DNA of 64,000 nt from positions 68,685,501 to 68,749,500 of the forward strand of contig CM027381.1 in NCBI GenBank assembly GCA_015680905.1. The letters run 5' to 3'. The position numbers were made by a program, and so were the translations under genes. Shown piece after piece: positions 35,003 to 46,895 of this stretch (position 1 is its first letter; each line of letters opens with the position of its first letter). The notes beneath the pieces were generated by a model that saw only the letters and a list, made by a program, of their open reading frames with translations, was not told the origin of the DNA and did not search any database. This stretch comes from Coptis chinensis (lineage: Eukaryota > Streptophyta > Magnoliopsida > Ranunculales > Ranunculaceae).

Positions 35003-37075
35003 TTGAAATTGCTGATATGTTTGAGAATATGCCTCCTCTTTTTCTTGGCTATAATGATACAAAGCAGTCCTCATCCCATCAAACATACAAATCTAGTTCT
35101 TATATCTTTCTCGAATCTCAGCCTAAAAATCCAAGAAAATGCATTGTGAGTACATATTATATATATAATAAATAAGAAAAATAAAACAACTAAACTCACC
35201 GTGGTATACTGATCAATCTGCGGCTCTAACTCATGGCAACGAACACGAAGCACCTCAGGAATGGAAATGTAAGTAGCCTCCCCATCAGGTTCACACACGG
35301 CATTCATCTGAGGATTACTGGCAGACACATGAACTGGATGATATGCATTCAGAGATTGTAGGTTGTAAACATGCTGTGGCGGATGAAGAACACGTAACTC
35401 ACGTCTCATCCCTTCTAGGCCCACAAACTCGAAGTTGCTAGCCCGACCAACAGGGGGCAACAACGAACCCATGGAGACATAGTTCCACCATCTATAATAC
35501 TGATCTGCAATCTACTCAACAACAAAAGAAAATGCATCTGGCCAAGGACCACAACTGACATGGACTTCATGAACTCGAGTTCTACTCCACGACTTAACAT
35601 CACTAACATCTGGTATGGGAGCACATGGAACTCCATAACGTCCAGTCATCTGTCTCTAACATCTGTTGCCACATTACCAAACCTTACAGTCACGTGCGAC
35701 AAAAACAAGTCTGTGACGTGACAACACACAAGCATGTTGCACAACTGGATCGTCAAAGGCAGTAGACAAACGCCAAGGTCTCTACTCAATAGATGACAAT
35801 GATCTAATATCAATTTGAGCACGAGCCATACAGACATTATTTCTAATCTGCCCCCTGTTACGAGTCAAGTGAGGCCCTGACTAACTAGCAAATCTAGGGC
35901 GAGTATCAGTAATCATGTTTATGTTAGGACAGAGACAACGAAAGTACTTATAAAACCAAATCTCTAAAAGTCCTGTGAATCCTACAATCTGAGGACTTCT
36001 ACTTCTGAATGTCTGTGAAGATTTATCTAACGCCGATATCAATGTGGCATATACTGAGCTACCAAGGTCATAATCTCTTATATTATGCAAATCAGAAACA
36101 TAAACATAATATCAAAGTCGTACCGTAGAATGACCATTTAGAAACAAAACATGCCCAATAAAAATATCAAAGTCGTACCGTAGCTTTGACTGTTCTACCT
36201 GTTCTCACTACCAGGTAGAACAGTCAAAGCTAACTCCGCTTGTGTATCAAGATCCAAGAGGGGTTCCATATATGCAATATTAATATGAGATAGCTTAATA
36301 CCAGAAGAATCATAAGCATCCACATCCAAGCGAAGAAAACTCATAAACATACTACCAATATTCTCATAATTTGTATTAAAAGGTATCGATTGGCCTATAC
36401 CGATACTCAACTCAGAAATCATGGTGAAGTCTAGTGGTGTGAACCCTAACTCCGCACAAGAAAAATGAAATGTATGAGTTGTATTCCATTATCTTTCTAC
36501 TAAAGTTATGATCATTGCCCAATCAGCTTTCTCATAATCTACATAAACTAAAAGACCCAAAGGTGTACACAGAATACTATCTCTAATATATACAAACTCA
36601 TCCACACTCTTAATAACCTTCCACCACTCTCTAACACCAAGTAAAGCTGATCTAACTCGATAGTCAATAACTTGCTGATATTATGAAGAAAACAAATAAT
36701 GCATATAAGATAAATAATTAATTGGTCCAACTCAACTAATTAATGCATAATATTCAAAATATTTAATCAAAACTAATTAATTATCTGAGAATTAGCCACA
36801 GCACTCGACACGTGTTTTGTATCATGTGTAGAAGACACAACTTGCATATCAAGTGCTTCACCGGGATTAAATTGTCAATCGAAGTCGTTCATTTGATACT
36901 CAAGTACATAGGGATGTCTATCAGTCGGCGCGACATCCTTGGCTTCTTCTCCCCCACCTTCTTGTACTTCCTCTGGTTCTTTTACCTCTACTTGATCGCC
37001 AATGTCGTTTGTGTATTGCCAATACACATCGTCATCACCGTCGAAAAGTTGAAAATGATCCATATAAAATTTCAA
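35003..37075 (-). pseudogene. Plant mobile domain (PMD) gene, 5' part, disrupted by the CACTA
   Basis: The gene reads on the minus strand from an ATG at 37075. The first exon (36875-37075) is acidic (FDGDDDVYW, EPEEVQEGGGEE). The next, entering at about 36690, carries PMD motifs: VERWNTTHTFHFSCAELGFT, PLDFTMISELSIGIG and, further down, DYDLGSSVYATLISALD (about 36040-36090) with FTGLLEIWFYKYF (about 35950-36000). A later block holds SWSRTRVHEVHVSCGPWPDA and YYRWWNYVSMGSLLPP (about 35440-35620), as in transposon-borne PMD proteins that plant databases call serine/threonine-phosphatase-7 long-form-like. Several stops interrupt it. The frame then continues across the CACTA site into 18790-19008. 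These proteins derive from transposable elements; the domesticated MAIN/MAIL proteins belong to the family. Confidence 0.8.
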
Positions 37076-37411
37076 GAGTTTAGGTAGGTTTTTTTTTTTT
37101 TTTACTAAGGAAAGGGTTTATAATTTAGATAAAAGTTAAAAGTGATTGAACCGCACGGTTTTGGTCATCTTTATATAGAAATAGCATGCGGTGTTGAGAA
37201 CAAACTGCGTTGGGCTTGGGCCTGTCAGATGGGCTTTAGTAGCGCAGTTTTGGGAAAACCGTATGGGCTATATGGCACGGTTTATCGAAAACCACATCAT
37301 TTGATGTCGAAAATTTGATGTTGCTCCTAAAGATGGTTGGTATTTTTTTGGTTTGGTATTTGGTTTGGTTCAAAATTTTGGTGTTTTGTTTCACTCCTAA
37401 AGATGCTCTTA

Positions 37412-39084
37412 CTAAGTGGTTTTGGACATATAATCTCTGAGTCCACCAAAAGATGTTGAAAATTTCACGTAAAATTGACGGCCCAAAACAATTGGAAATT
37501 GCAAAATGAATTTGACAAGGATATATTCCAAAACTAGCTCATTCTCACCAAAGTTCTCAGCCTAACTGTTTGATACAATTTCTCTGTTATAAGCTGGCTG
37601 GAAACACTAGATCTAAAACAAGGTGTTTATCACTTTTGAGTTCTGGAAAATGTATGTCATTACGTAACTTGGGTGAATGAGCGATAAGTTTAAAACTCCT
37701 AAATTCATAGAGTTGATCAAAGGACTAGGTATGTTGGTCCAAATCAAATTTGAGTTGGATTAAATTTCTCAATATTTCAAGCATCGCCCCAAAATCCAAA
37801 TCAAATTTGAGTTGGATTAAATTCCTCAATATTTTAAGCACCGCCCGAAATCCGGTATGTGCACATTTCATATCGTATTGAGTAGACAAAAAAAAAGATT
37901 TATTACAAGTTTGTCATTGACCTAAAAAATATATTTTGTGTTGGCCACCCCCAAATACATCTAATTAACATGTTGGCAACCTCTTATAGTTCTTTTCTCC
38001 CCACATTTAAAACTCAGAGTTAGAGTTTACATAAACAAGTTGAATAAGAATTATTATAATCAAACATTTGTAAATTTCAAATAATATTTAGTTTTAAATC
38101 TAAATTTATTATTTTCTATTTTATTTTGTACAATTGTAAATCAACAACTAGTTTAGGGTTTAGGGTTAACAAATTTTGTACCAAAGTCTCATGTAAATTG
38201 TTCTCAATAGCTATCTTAATTTAAAATTTTATTTAAAAATTCTACAAATATTTGCAATTTTGCACAAATATCAATACAAAATTTGGTGATAATTAGGTGA
38301 AGACAGTTAGAGAATAGTCGAAGAGAGAAAAAAGACATGAAGACTGAAACTAGTTAGTATCAGTTTCTTGGTTCTTGGTGAATTGGGAGGGGGTGTACAC
38401 GACCTTGTGTAGTACCCAACATCAGTACAGACCCCAAATTAGATCCAGTTGGGTCAGGGTCTGACCCAAAAAATAATTGCGTACATAAGACTCTTGGATA
38501 AGAGTCAATGACCTAATACATAGCTATTGGATAGGAATTCAGGCAGCATTGACCTGATACATAGTACATACCAAACTTGGATTTTGAACTAGATTCAATT
38601 CAACTCATGCCTCAGGCAGTCAGGTCCCATTTGATGCTCTACTTGATACTTGATAGTCATTCATGGTGTCAATTTTCTAAGTTGAGTCTCGAGTAATTGG
38701 CAATTTGGCATACAATATGATATGGTATAGAATCTTATGATATAATGGCAGATAGAATTTTTCCCATAACAACCAATTGCAAATGAGTAAGAGAATCCAT
38801 GAGGAAAAAGAAGGTTGATAAACCGGCCATAACAAGAAACAAAAACTAGAAATAGACACTAGCTAGCCTCTTGTATTTCAACTTCTTCCTAACTTTGGAG
38901 TTTTCTATCCAAAAGCAAATTGAGAGGGAAAGATATTCTTGGAGATTTAGGCATTAAATACATGATATATATATATATTTTGGAAGACTCCTCATCTTTT
39001 GTTGTGAATTGAAAAGAAGCTAGGTTTGTGTGTTTGTGATGGATCAAAGATTGTGATAACTTCACAGTAACAACTCCATAGCGA
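37412..39084. other. Intergenic, no gene recognised
   Basis: The stretch contains a two-copy 57-bp tandem duplication (37739-37852) and two adjacent TTTAGGG units (38152-38167). Otherwise it is AT-rich with only short, uninformative frames. Its last part presumably includes the promoter of the endosulfine gene. Confidence 0.5.
37739..37852. repeat. 57-bp tandem duplication, two copies
   Basis: CCAAATCAAATTTGAGTTGG starts at 37739 and again at 37796. The copies differ at a few positions (TTTCTC versus TTCCTC, CATCGCCCC versus CACCGCCC). Confidence 0.85.
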
Positions 39085-39324
39085 ACCAATACTTAGAAAT
39101 TTTTGCAGTACTCCCTAACCCCACTCTTTTGCCCTTTTGGCTCCTTTATCTGGTTAGTATTCTCTTTCTGCAAGCCATCTAACATTCTTATCTTTTATTT
39201 ATTACTTGGTTTCTCAAGCACACATCCCCCTCACTCCAACCCCTTCAATTCTCGCTCTTATTATCTCTGTCTACTCTTGTTGCATTTTGCCTATCACGCT
39301 TGTCTCTATTGCAAAGCGCGCAAG

Positions 39325-39415
39325 GTGAAATAAAACTTCTTGTTGATAGTTTCTTTCTTTTGACCTTTTCCCTCTCTCTCTCTATCTAAAGATTTGTTGG
39401 TTTTTTGTTATTTAG
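39325..39415 (+). other. Probable 5'-leader intron of the endosulfine gene
   Basis: The donor is CAAG|GTGAAA at 39325 and the acceptor TTATTTAG|GAGG ends at 39415, 14 bases before the ATG. The 91-base interval is T-rich with a CT microsatellite, as plant introns often are. There is no transcript evidence. Confidence 0.45.
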
Positions 39416-39429
39416 GAGGAGAGCTAGAG

Positions 39430-41807
39430 ATGGCAGGTTGCGGTAGAGGTGAAGAGCTAGTAGGAGTAGTGGCTTCCCAAGATGAAGAGGTAATACATCC
39501 ATCGATATTTCCTTTTGTACTCTTATTTGAATTTCATTGCAGAGTAACTGAAAACCACCATTCAAGACAAAATTTGAGATTTTCCCTGGACCGAATGTTA
39601 TTTAGTTTAATCTTATCAATCATGGGATTCATGGTTGATGGTTTACCTTACACGCATGTCCTAGTGTCCCACTAAGGGCAGAGCTGGGCAGAGGCACTGT
39701 TGCACATTGCAAACAACCTGCCCCCTTAGATTTTGATACGATGAATATCAAAATATTTACCGTACTCATTTATACTCTAATCGATGATCAATAGGCAGAG
39801 AATGTATATAAATATTAGGTCTGGGCTACCACGAGAATATGATAGGGATGAGGGTTCCGAAACTAACTGTTCAAAAATCAAAAACAAACTCATATTCAAG
39901 GATCGGTCTCAGATTTCATCCTAAAGTTATATCGGTTGAATTATTTTTATTATTATTTTTTTAATAAAATGAGTCCTTGGGAGTTGGGATGGCAAATCTT
40001 TTGTTTTTCGATGAATGGTTGGGATGGCAAATCATGAAAACTTTCCAAATTAAAAAAAAATTGGGAGATACAAAAGGGAGAATCCTCCAAATATTTTTCT
40101 TCTTGCGGAAATACGAAATGAACGATATATACCTCGGATACAACACACGAGTGAAGAATAGTAAGGTTAGCTTTGCATACCTGTGCTTAGCATATATGCC
40201 TACTATATGCTATAGGTAAATGTATATACATAGTTACATACTCTATAAGTCTATATACATTTCTGCTATGCCAAGATATTTCCGGCCATGGATTGGGGTA
40301 CCCATAAACTGTCGGTACCCCTTTTTTCAAAAAACTCATAAGGCTACCACCTACCAGACATGTGTACAAACCAGACATGTGTAAGTGTAACATGTGTACA
40401 AATACGAGGACGATCCTTTTGCAGAGACACAGAATTCTTGTGTTCATCGGTGGTGGGCCGTATATGGTCCACTTGTGGAATCTTATGTCACAGCGGAAAG
40501 CCCATAATGATGTACGTATTATTGGGAGGTATCCAGTTAGGCGTTTTGGTCAACAGATACGGATCGCGCTATATTTGGCTCAGCAGCAGTGTTGCGTGGA
40601 CATTTTGAAATGGAAGACAAGCCATTCATTTTATAACCACAAGTATATGGTCATAGGTATCAATGAAGTGGCATGAGTATCCCAATGGACTTTCAAACAA
40701 CAAGGCATTGGTCCTCCTCTTCTATGTTGAACCCTTATATATTCCTCTTCTAAACTGTGCTAATAGGTTTTCAATCTTCTACCTAGTTGCATTTTATCCC
40801 ACTAATAGTCTAATAGGAATTTAACTGGCAGGGCAACTCTTTAGAGAAGAAATATGGAGCACTTATTCCAAAAAAGAAACCGTTGATCTCAAAGGTAACT
40901 TCGTGGCTGATCGTTTCTTTTTTTTTTTTTTTTATGCAAGATTTTTTTTTTTTTGATGGGTAAATTTAAAAGGATTAACGAGTATAGATGAGCCAATTAG
41001 GATATCTCCTTACTAGATAGGAAATTAGAGTCTCCCCCCAAACACACAAAAAAAGAATTAGTTTGGGAAGAAACCTTAATTTCTCATATAATAAAGAAAA
41101 ATCCTAATTGGCTCATCTAGTGGGGGGGGGAATACTAGTTAACCCAATTTAAAATATATTAAATAAAAAAAAATGTACAAAAAATATTTAGAGAGGCAAC
41201 AAACTACACTCAATTAAAAGTTAAATTACTTTAATTTATTTTCAGGACCATGAGCGTGCTTTCTTCGACTCTGCTGATTGGGCATTAAACAAGGTAGTCA
41301 TACAAGAATTGGATTTTTTTCTTTTTTGGTATAAAAATGATTGGACTTTCATATAAAATTTGGATTGGCCTTAGTGACTTTTCATAAGTAGCTAAGAGTC
41401 TAAGACACCATCTTAGTACAGTTTCACACTTACGCAGACTCTTTTTTTTAAGCCTTGCTTAAGCTTACAATTCATTATTTTTAACCCAGCAAGGAGCAAC
41501 TGTGGGTCAAAAATCAAAAGTTGCAGTAGAAAATTTACGTCCAAAGTTGAAGGTACACTTCTGAGGTACTCTATAGCTTTATTATGTTATTTTTTTATCA
41601 TGAAATCATTGCTTAGTTGAACGTGGCATGCAAATCAACAGCGAACGCCTCATCAACAGCTACCTCCTCGAAAACCAACTTGTTCGTCTGGCAGGGATGG
41701 GCTAAGTAAGCTTTTTCTCATCCCAAGTATTTGTAATATATTTGAAATTTAAGGGAAAAATAAAATATTAATTGATGGTATTTTTGTTTGACGATGTTGC
41801 AGATTAA
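39430..41807 (+). CDS. Endosulfine (ENSA/ARPP-19) family protein
   Basis: Six coding exons with GT-AG introns are supported: 39430-39489, 40832-40894, 41246-41293, 41490-41552, 41642-41705 and 41803-41807. They give a 100-residue protein, the normal size for plant endosulfines. The conserved core is EKKYGALIPKKKPLISKDHE followed by RAFFDSADWALNKQG and VENLRPKLK. FDSADW is the plant form of the FDSGDY site that Greatwall kinase phosphorylates in animals, turning the protein into a PP2A-B55 inhibitor; that role in plants is inferred. The C-terminus (RTPHQQLPPRKP..) is basic and Pro-rich. A 5' leader intron is likely (39325-39415). Intron 1 is long (1342 bp) and intron 2 carries a MULE MITE. The start MAGCGRGEEL follows a purine-rich leader; the last exon adds only Asn and the stop. 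Confidence 0.9.
40972..41145. mobile_element. 174-bp MULE-type MITE in intron 2 of the endosulfine gene
   Basis: A perfect 9-bp duplication AATTTAAAA (40963-40971 and 41146-41154) flanks the element. The ends are GGATTAACGAGTAT and, from the right in reverse complement, GGGTTAACTAGTAT, followed on both arms by GATGAGCCAATTAGGAT. The two arms make up most of the element, so the transcript could fold into a hairpin. Confidence 0.8.
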
Positions 41808-41965
41808 TTGGATTCAATTTCATGTGGCTGTAGAATCAAATTGCACGATATATTCGATACAGTGAAGTCTTTTGACTAAACAAACAATTGAAAACCATTC
41901 TTGCTTGGACGGTTGGACCAATATAATGGAAACTGTTCGTACCATAGTCCGTCTCTTGAAGAAAG

Positions 41966-41971
41966 AATAAA
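41966..41971 (+). other. Candidate polyadenylation signal, endosulfine gene
   Basis: AATAAA lies about 160 bp after the stop codon, in a plausible 3' leader. Confidence 0.45.
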
Positions 41972-41974
41972 TTG

Positions 41975-43100
41975 AGCCATGAAAAGCCCATTTTCATTAT
42001 CTCTGTTGGGCCACATGCCCATTTAAAGTTAATGCATGTAATAATAATTCTTGGTGAATCCGTTTCTTCGGGTAGCTAGAAACCAGGTAAAAATGTCTCC
42101 AAATTTATACATGATGTAGAACTGTAGAAGAATTTCCTATAAAAAAATGAAAAAAAAAAACTGTAGAAGAATATGAACTCTCAAGCTATAAAGAAAGATA
42201 TATCAGCAAAACTGGGCAAAGCGCTGACAGTGTTCCGTATTGAAAAACACATTTGACCTCGAACATTGGATCATTGGATGATCAATGTAAGAAATTAAGA
42301 TCTCATTTCCCTAATGGATCAAATATGAAATATGGTAGGGTAGCTAGTCTTTTTCAGTTGTAGATACATTTCACAACGGTTGGACTGTATGGTACATAAC
42401 CTTGCATGTGGTTTCAATTTGTTCAAATATATACACTTACTAGAAGCCCAGGAGCACACTTGTGTAGTGACACTACTTGCTGAGTTGTAGGCAATACTTC
42501 ATTTCTTATTTTGATTTCTCTTTATATCCTTCATCAGTTTTTTTTTTTCTTTTATTTATTTTTAGCACCAAATATGAACGTAAAGTTTTGGAAATCCTTT
42601 CTCATGTTGTTTCCAAATTTTGGTTAACTTAATAACCTTAATTGCACTAGCTGTAACTAAGGCTTCCTAACTAAAACTGAATTCTGAAACCATGTACCAG
42701 CCCGCAGATAAAATTAACAAGGCATGTTCAATTCTGCATCCTTGAAACATTGAACACAGTACTGTATAGAAAATAACCTAACCATATTTGGTAACCTTCA
42801 AGACCAACCTCTCTAGCACATGGGGTTGCTCAACCCACATGAAAGTCAACCTACAGACACTTACACTCCTCTGCAACACTGAAGGAAACAATACTGTCAT
42901 TGGATACAGCAACTAATGACGATTTGAGGGGAAAATTTATAGTTTTGTGCCGTCAAAACATAGTTTAATATATTTCGTAACATGTCCCTTATCTAAGTTC
43001 TAAGTCACTAACAAAGTAACAAGAGAATCTTTAGGAATTCCCATCACTCCCTCGAATTGGACATGTCTAGAAATGGGAGTGCTGCCTTATCACGTAGTTC
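41975..43100. other. Intergenic, no gene recognised
   Basis: AT-rich sequence without a convincing frame, RNA gene or bounded repeat. Confidence 0.5.
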
Positions 43101-43104
43101 CAAA

Positions 43105-43302
43105 CATACTTCGTGATTCCGAAAGAAACTCCGGAATTCGCTCGGAATTTCGATTTTCCAAAAAACCGGAATTCTAAATATAGTGTCGAAATAATTGAAA
43201 TTCTGAAAGAATTCAAAATTCTGAATATAATAGGATTGAAATTTATTGGATTTCGGTTTTGGATTTATCAGAATTCCAAAAATTCCGAAATCCCGAACTA
43301 TG
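43105..43302. mobile_element. 198-bp hAT-type MITE, copy 2
   Basis: The ends are CATACTTCGTGATTCCG and CATAGTTCGGGATTTCG (right, reverse complement). The interior is filled with GGAATTC/GAATTCC words like copy 1 at 17862-18060. The flanks GTTCCAAA and TTTCGAAA match at six of eight positions, consistent with an older duplication. Confidence 0.75.
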
Positions 43303-43765
43303 TTTCGAAAGCAACTTGATATAAAATTAGTATGTCAATATACTGACAGAATATATTCAACAGAAAAGGTTGATAAGTGCTATTATGGTCTGTTTGGAAT
43401 TTTTCTTAAGGAATTGAAATTAAAAATATAATTTCAAGACTTACAATTTTAAGTAGTTAAAATTCCTAAATGTATGGAAATCTAAAGTTTCTACCCTACC
43501 CTATAGAAACTTACAATTTATTGATTTTGGAGATTTGAGGTTTCCATTCCAGTATAGAAAAATTTGCCAAACAAAGTAATTCTTAATTTTCGGAAATATA
43601 TTCTAAATTCCACCCTAAAATCTTAGTTGCCAAACACACCCTTATTGTATTTAAGTCACCATGTTATACGAATAAAAATTAGTAGAGCAAAATTGTGCTT
43701 TAAGAAAGGTCCTTTTTTCTAACTTCGCACATGCATGCCCTTTAAAACTGGTCGCATCATATGTG

Positions 43766-44638
43766 CAGGCCCGGCCCTGAGCAGGTGCAATGCGGGCGAC
43801 CGCACAAGGCCCCAATATACAAGGACCAAAAAAATAATATTAGTAGAAAAGGTCTATTTGGCAAATCACACGCCCAAAAAACTAGAAATTTCACAAATCA
43901 GAATAAGCAACGGAAATATCCCTTCATATTCTCTTTCCCTATTAATTATTTTCGTAAAAATAGAAAATAAGATATATAATAAATAAGCATTATCGAAAAG
44001 ATAGATCTTCTCAACGACTAGATATCTCTCTCAACGACTAGATACCTCATTAATTATTTGCCTCAATTACTCAAAAAAAAAAAAAATCTCATTCACCATT
44101 TCACTTTCTAATCATCTAGTATTCTCTCATTCTCAAAATTTCTTTTTACAATTGTGGATTTGTATTAGTTTTCACTTTGATTATTCACCTAACTTTTGAT
44201 TCTTCTTCAAGTAAGTTAGAGATTAAAATCAATTTTTCCTTTCTTAAATATTATTTTAATAACTCAATTTAATTCCAAAATAATCTAGTCTAATTTAGTG
44301 TTGTATATATATTTTAACTGCATGCATTAGACATTGTCATGTGAATTGTGAAGTGTGCAGTGACTTCATCAAGGTAGACGCATACCACTATCGTTCATCT
44401 TCATTTAAGTATTAAACATATTAGGAGACTTTTAAGTATACAAGAAAGACTAAATGGGCTAGCATTAATATCTATTGAAAATGAATTTTTAAAGAAAATT
44501 AACTTTGAAAGCTTTTTGCAGCCAAAAATGCGATAAGGAAATATTTCGATAATCCATTTTGTGTTGATGAAAGAGTACTGGAAGAGGGCCACATTTCGCT
44601 GTTTGCACAGGGCCATTGAAAACTCACGGATGGCCCTG
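43766..44638. mobile_element. Deleted hAT element with 8-bp duplication
   Basis: CATATGTG is duplicated at 43758-43765 and 44639-44646. The ends are CAGGCCCGGCCCTGAG and CAGGGCCATCCGTGAG. At about 44412-44535 the plus strand encodes RRLLSIQERLNGLALISIEN followed by EFLKKINFESF, the C-terminal dimerisation motif of hAT transposases. The rest of the transposase is gone, so this is an internally deleted copy of an autonomous element. Confidence 0.85.
44412..44535 (+). pseudogene. hAT transposase C-terminal dimerisation fragment
   Basis: One open segment of about 40 codons reads LLSIQERLNGLALISIEN and KKINFESF before a TAA. The ERL..LA..SIE......I(N/D)F pattern is the conserved hATC helix pair. 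It is all that remains of the transposase in the element at 43766-44638. Confidence 0.75.
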
Positions 44639-44934
44639 CATATGTGATACATGATTCAGATAAGCTAATTCAAGGATATGAACAAATCAACAGAGGATCC
44701 AAAAGTTGGTCTAAGAATTTTTGAAGTTGTATGAAAATGTGGTTTATTTTACCTTGACACTACATGAGTTCATGATATGTTGCTCACAAGTCACAAGCTC
44801 TCATTTACGTATGTCAAAGGCCTAAAATGTGTAGGAAAAAAATGACACGTTTTGATTGCTCTATCATAGTGACTTACTTATTTTATCTTTTTATGTTCAA
44901 CACATGTTAAACCTTCGATATTTGGAGGTAAGGG

Positions 44935-45532
44935 TGTGAAGGAGTAGTTTTCACATCCAATGAATATCACACACGTGTCCAGCACAAACAGAACTACCAA
45001 CCGACCTCAAATACTCACTCTACGAGTTCGCTTCATAGTGACTCAACTCAGGCAGGCGATCTATGCGTCTCGCTTCCAAAGCGACGTCACCACCAGCCGA
45101 CCTCAGGTACTCGTTCCACAAGCTCGCTTTAAAGTGACTCGGATCGGGTGACGACCTCGTCCAAAACCGACCTTTCCAACACTTACGCCACCCAGTTCCA
45201 TAACGACTCGTAACGTACGTCACTACTGCTGACTTTATGACCGCAACTTCAGTCATGCACCTCATTAAACCTCCATATATAACTCGCCATCATGGCTCGC
45301 AAATGACTTGAAGACCTGAACCTGACCTGACGTGGGAGAAGAGGAAGCGCGGGCATCTTGCCTATATAAAGAGTTGGAGGAACTACGTCGGATCTTATTC
45401 GAGTCTCCCCCCAGAGAGAGATCTTGATACGTAGGCAGTTCGTCCACACGAACTTGGTCAATTCCAATATACAAATCCTTTCTCCCCATAAACTGCCTAC
45501 ATTTGTAAGGTTAACAAATCATAACCTTTACA
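44935..45532 (+). repeat. 5' LTR of the non-autonomous retrotransposon
   Basis: The 598-bp LTR has a TATA-like TGCCTATATAAAGAG at about 45359-45373, a likely U3/R promoter. It matches 47634-48242 along its length. Confidence 0.88.
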
Positions 45533-45980
45533 TTGGCGCCGTCTGTGGCTCGATTTCTTAAGAAACCACAAATCTTCAAAACAAAAACACCTCAAGCCCA
45601 CGAAGCATGGAAAGTATATAGGAGCAAGTCGAGAACCTGGTCAGCCAGCTTAGCATGATGAACGAGAGCATCACCCTGCTCCGATAGGAAAATGTTGCGC
45701 TAAAAAATCAGGTCGCATCGCAAAACTCGAACAAAATCACCGCTGAGGACGGCATCAACAAAGTGAAGGAGAATGCATCATCGCTGAGGTCAAAACCCCA
45801 ACAACAGGCTCTCACCGCGACTTGGCAAAGGAGAACGTTGGGGGCTCGATCAAAGGAGTCGCTTCTGAAGCCAAGGCCCTAGAGGTCGCCCAATCTCCTG
45901 CAGTCAAGGAGGCAGCACAAGAGACCAAGACCCCAGAAGTCACTCAGCCCACTAATGCGGCAACTCAGCCCGAATTCAAG

Positions 45981-46460
45981 GAGCAACTCAACGTTGGAAC
46001 GACCACTCAGTCTACTGAAATGCCACCCAACCCACCAGATCAGTCACAAGAGTCTCGCCAATTGAGAACCTAAACTTCTAGGATCAGTTCGGGCTCAAGC
46101 TATCAAACAAACAACGATCTAAAGCTAGGAGCAACTCAACGTTGAAACGGCCACTCAGTCTACTGAAATGTCACCCAACCCACAGATCGGTCACAAGAGT
46201 CTCGCCAACTGAGAACCGACACTTCTAGGATCAGTTCTGGCTCGAGCTGTCAAACCAACGATGATCTAAAGCTAGGAGCAACTTAACGTTGGAACGACCG
46301 CTCAGTCTACTGAAATACCACCCAACCCACATATTAGTCACAAGAGTCTCGCCAACTGAGAACCTACACTTCTAGGATCAGTTCGGGCTCGAGTTGCCAG
46401 ACCAACGACGATCTAAAGGTAGGAGCAACTCAACGTTGGAGCGGCCACTTAGTCTATTGA
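45981..46460 (+). repeat. 147-bp tandem repeats inside the retrotransposon
   Basis: Units starting GAGCAACTCAACGTTG begin at 45981, 46129, 46276 and 46423, a period of 147-148 bp. Each contains CACTCAGTCTACTGAAAT, AGTCTCGCCAA and ACTTCTAGGATCAGTTC. Further GAGCAACTCA copies at about 46904 and 46985 show the array was interrupted by the shorter one. Confidence 0.9.
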
Positions 46461-46464
46461 AGCG

Positions 46465-46895
46465 CCACCTGACCTTCCAAACGATCACCCGGCTAACAGA
46501 AACGCCACCCGACTTACCAAACGGTCACCCGGCTTGTAGAAACGCCACCTGACCTACCAAACGGTCACCCTGCTAACAGAAACTCCACCCGACCTACCAA
46601 ACGATCACCCTGCTAACAGAAACTCCACCCGACCTACCAAACGGTCACCCTACTTACATAAACACCACCCGACCTACCAAACAGTCACCTGACTAACAGA
46701 AACGCCACTCGACTTACCAAACGATCACCTGGCTTACACAAACGCCACCCGACCTACCAAACGGTCACCCGGCTAACAGAAATGCCACCCTACCTACCAA
46801 ATGGTCACCCGGCTAACAGAAACACCACCCAACCTACCAAACGGTCACCCGGCTAACATAATAGTCACTCGGCCTACCAAACGGTCACTCGATCT
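46465..46895 (+). repeat. About 40-bp tandem repeats inside the retrotransposon
   Basis: About ten units of GACCTACCAAACGGTCACCC then GGCTAACAGAAACGCCACCC variants lie in a row. They were probably amplified from within the 147-bp unit, whose CACCCAACC segment they resemble. Confidence 0.88.

Larger units (their letters stand above)
18278..37408. mobile_element. PMD-carrying TIR element (PIF/Harbinger-like), split by a CACTA
   Basis: The ends are GAGCATTTTAGGAGTGAT on the left and GAGCATCTTTAGGAGTGA on the right in reverse complement. Each is flanked by TTA (18275-18277 and 37409-37411). A TTA duplication with GAGCAT-type ends fits PIF/Harbinger. Subterminal regions on both sides share CAGTTTTGG..AAACCGT..GGGCTT..CACGGTTT blocks (about 18450-18530 and 37140-37290). 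The only gene belonging to it is the minus-strand PMD gene. No Harbinger transposase was seen. Removing the CACTA at 19009-34999 leaves an element of about 3.1 kb. The superfamily is inferred from the duplication and ends; the three-base duplication is short evidence on its own, but the paired ends are convincing. Confidence 0.72.

Noticed and set aside
38152..38167. TTTAGGGTTTAGGGTT, possible interstitial telomere repeat
   Set aside because: Only two units; short telo-box-like words are common in plant DNA.
46465..46895. CRISPR-like regularly spaced repeats
   Set aside because: The units are contiguous tandem repeats without unique spacers, inside a plant retrotransposon.
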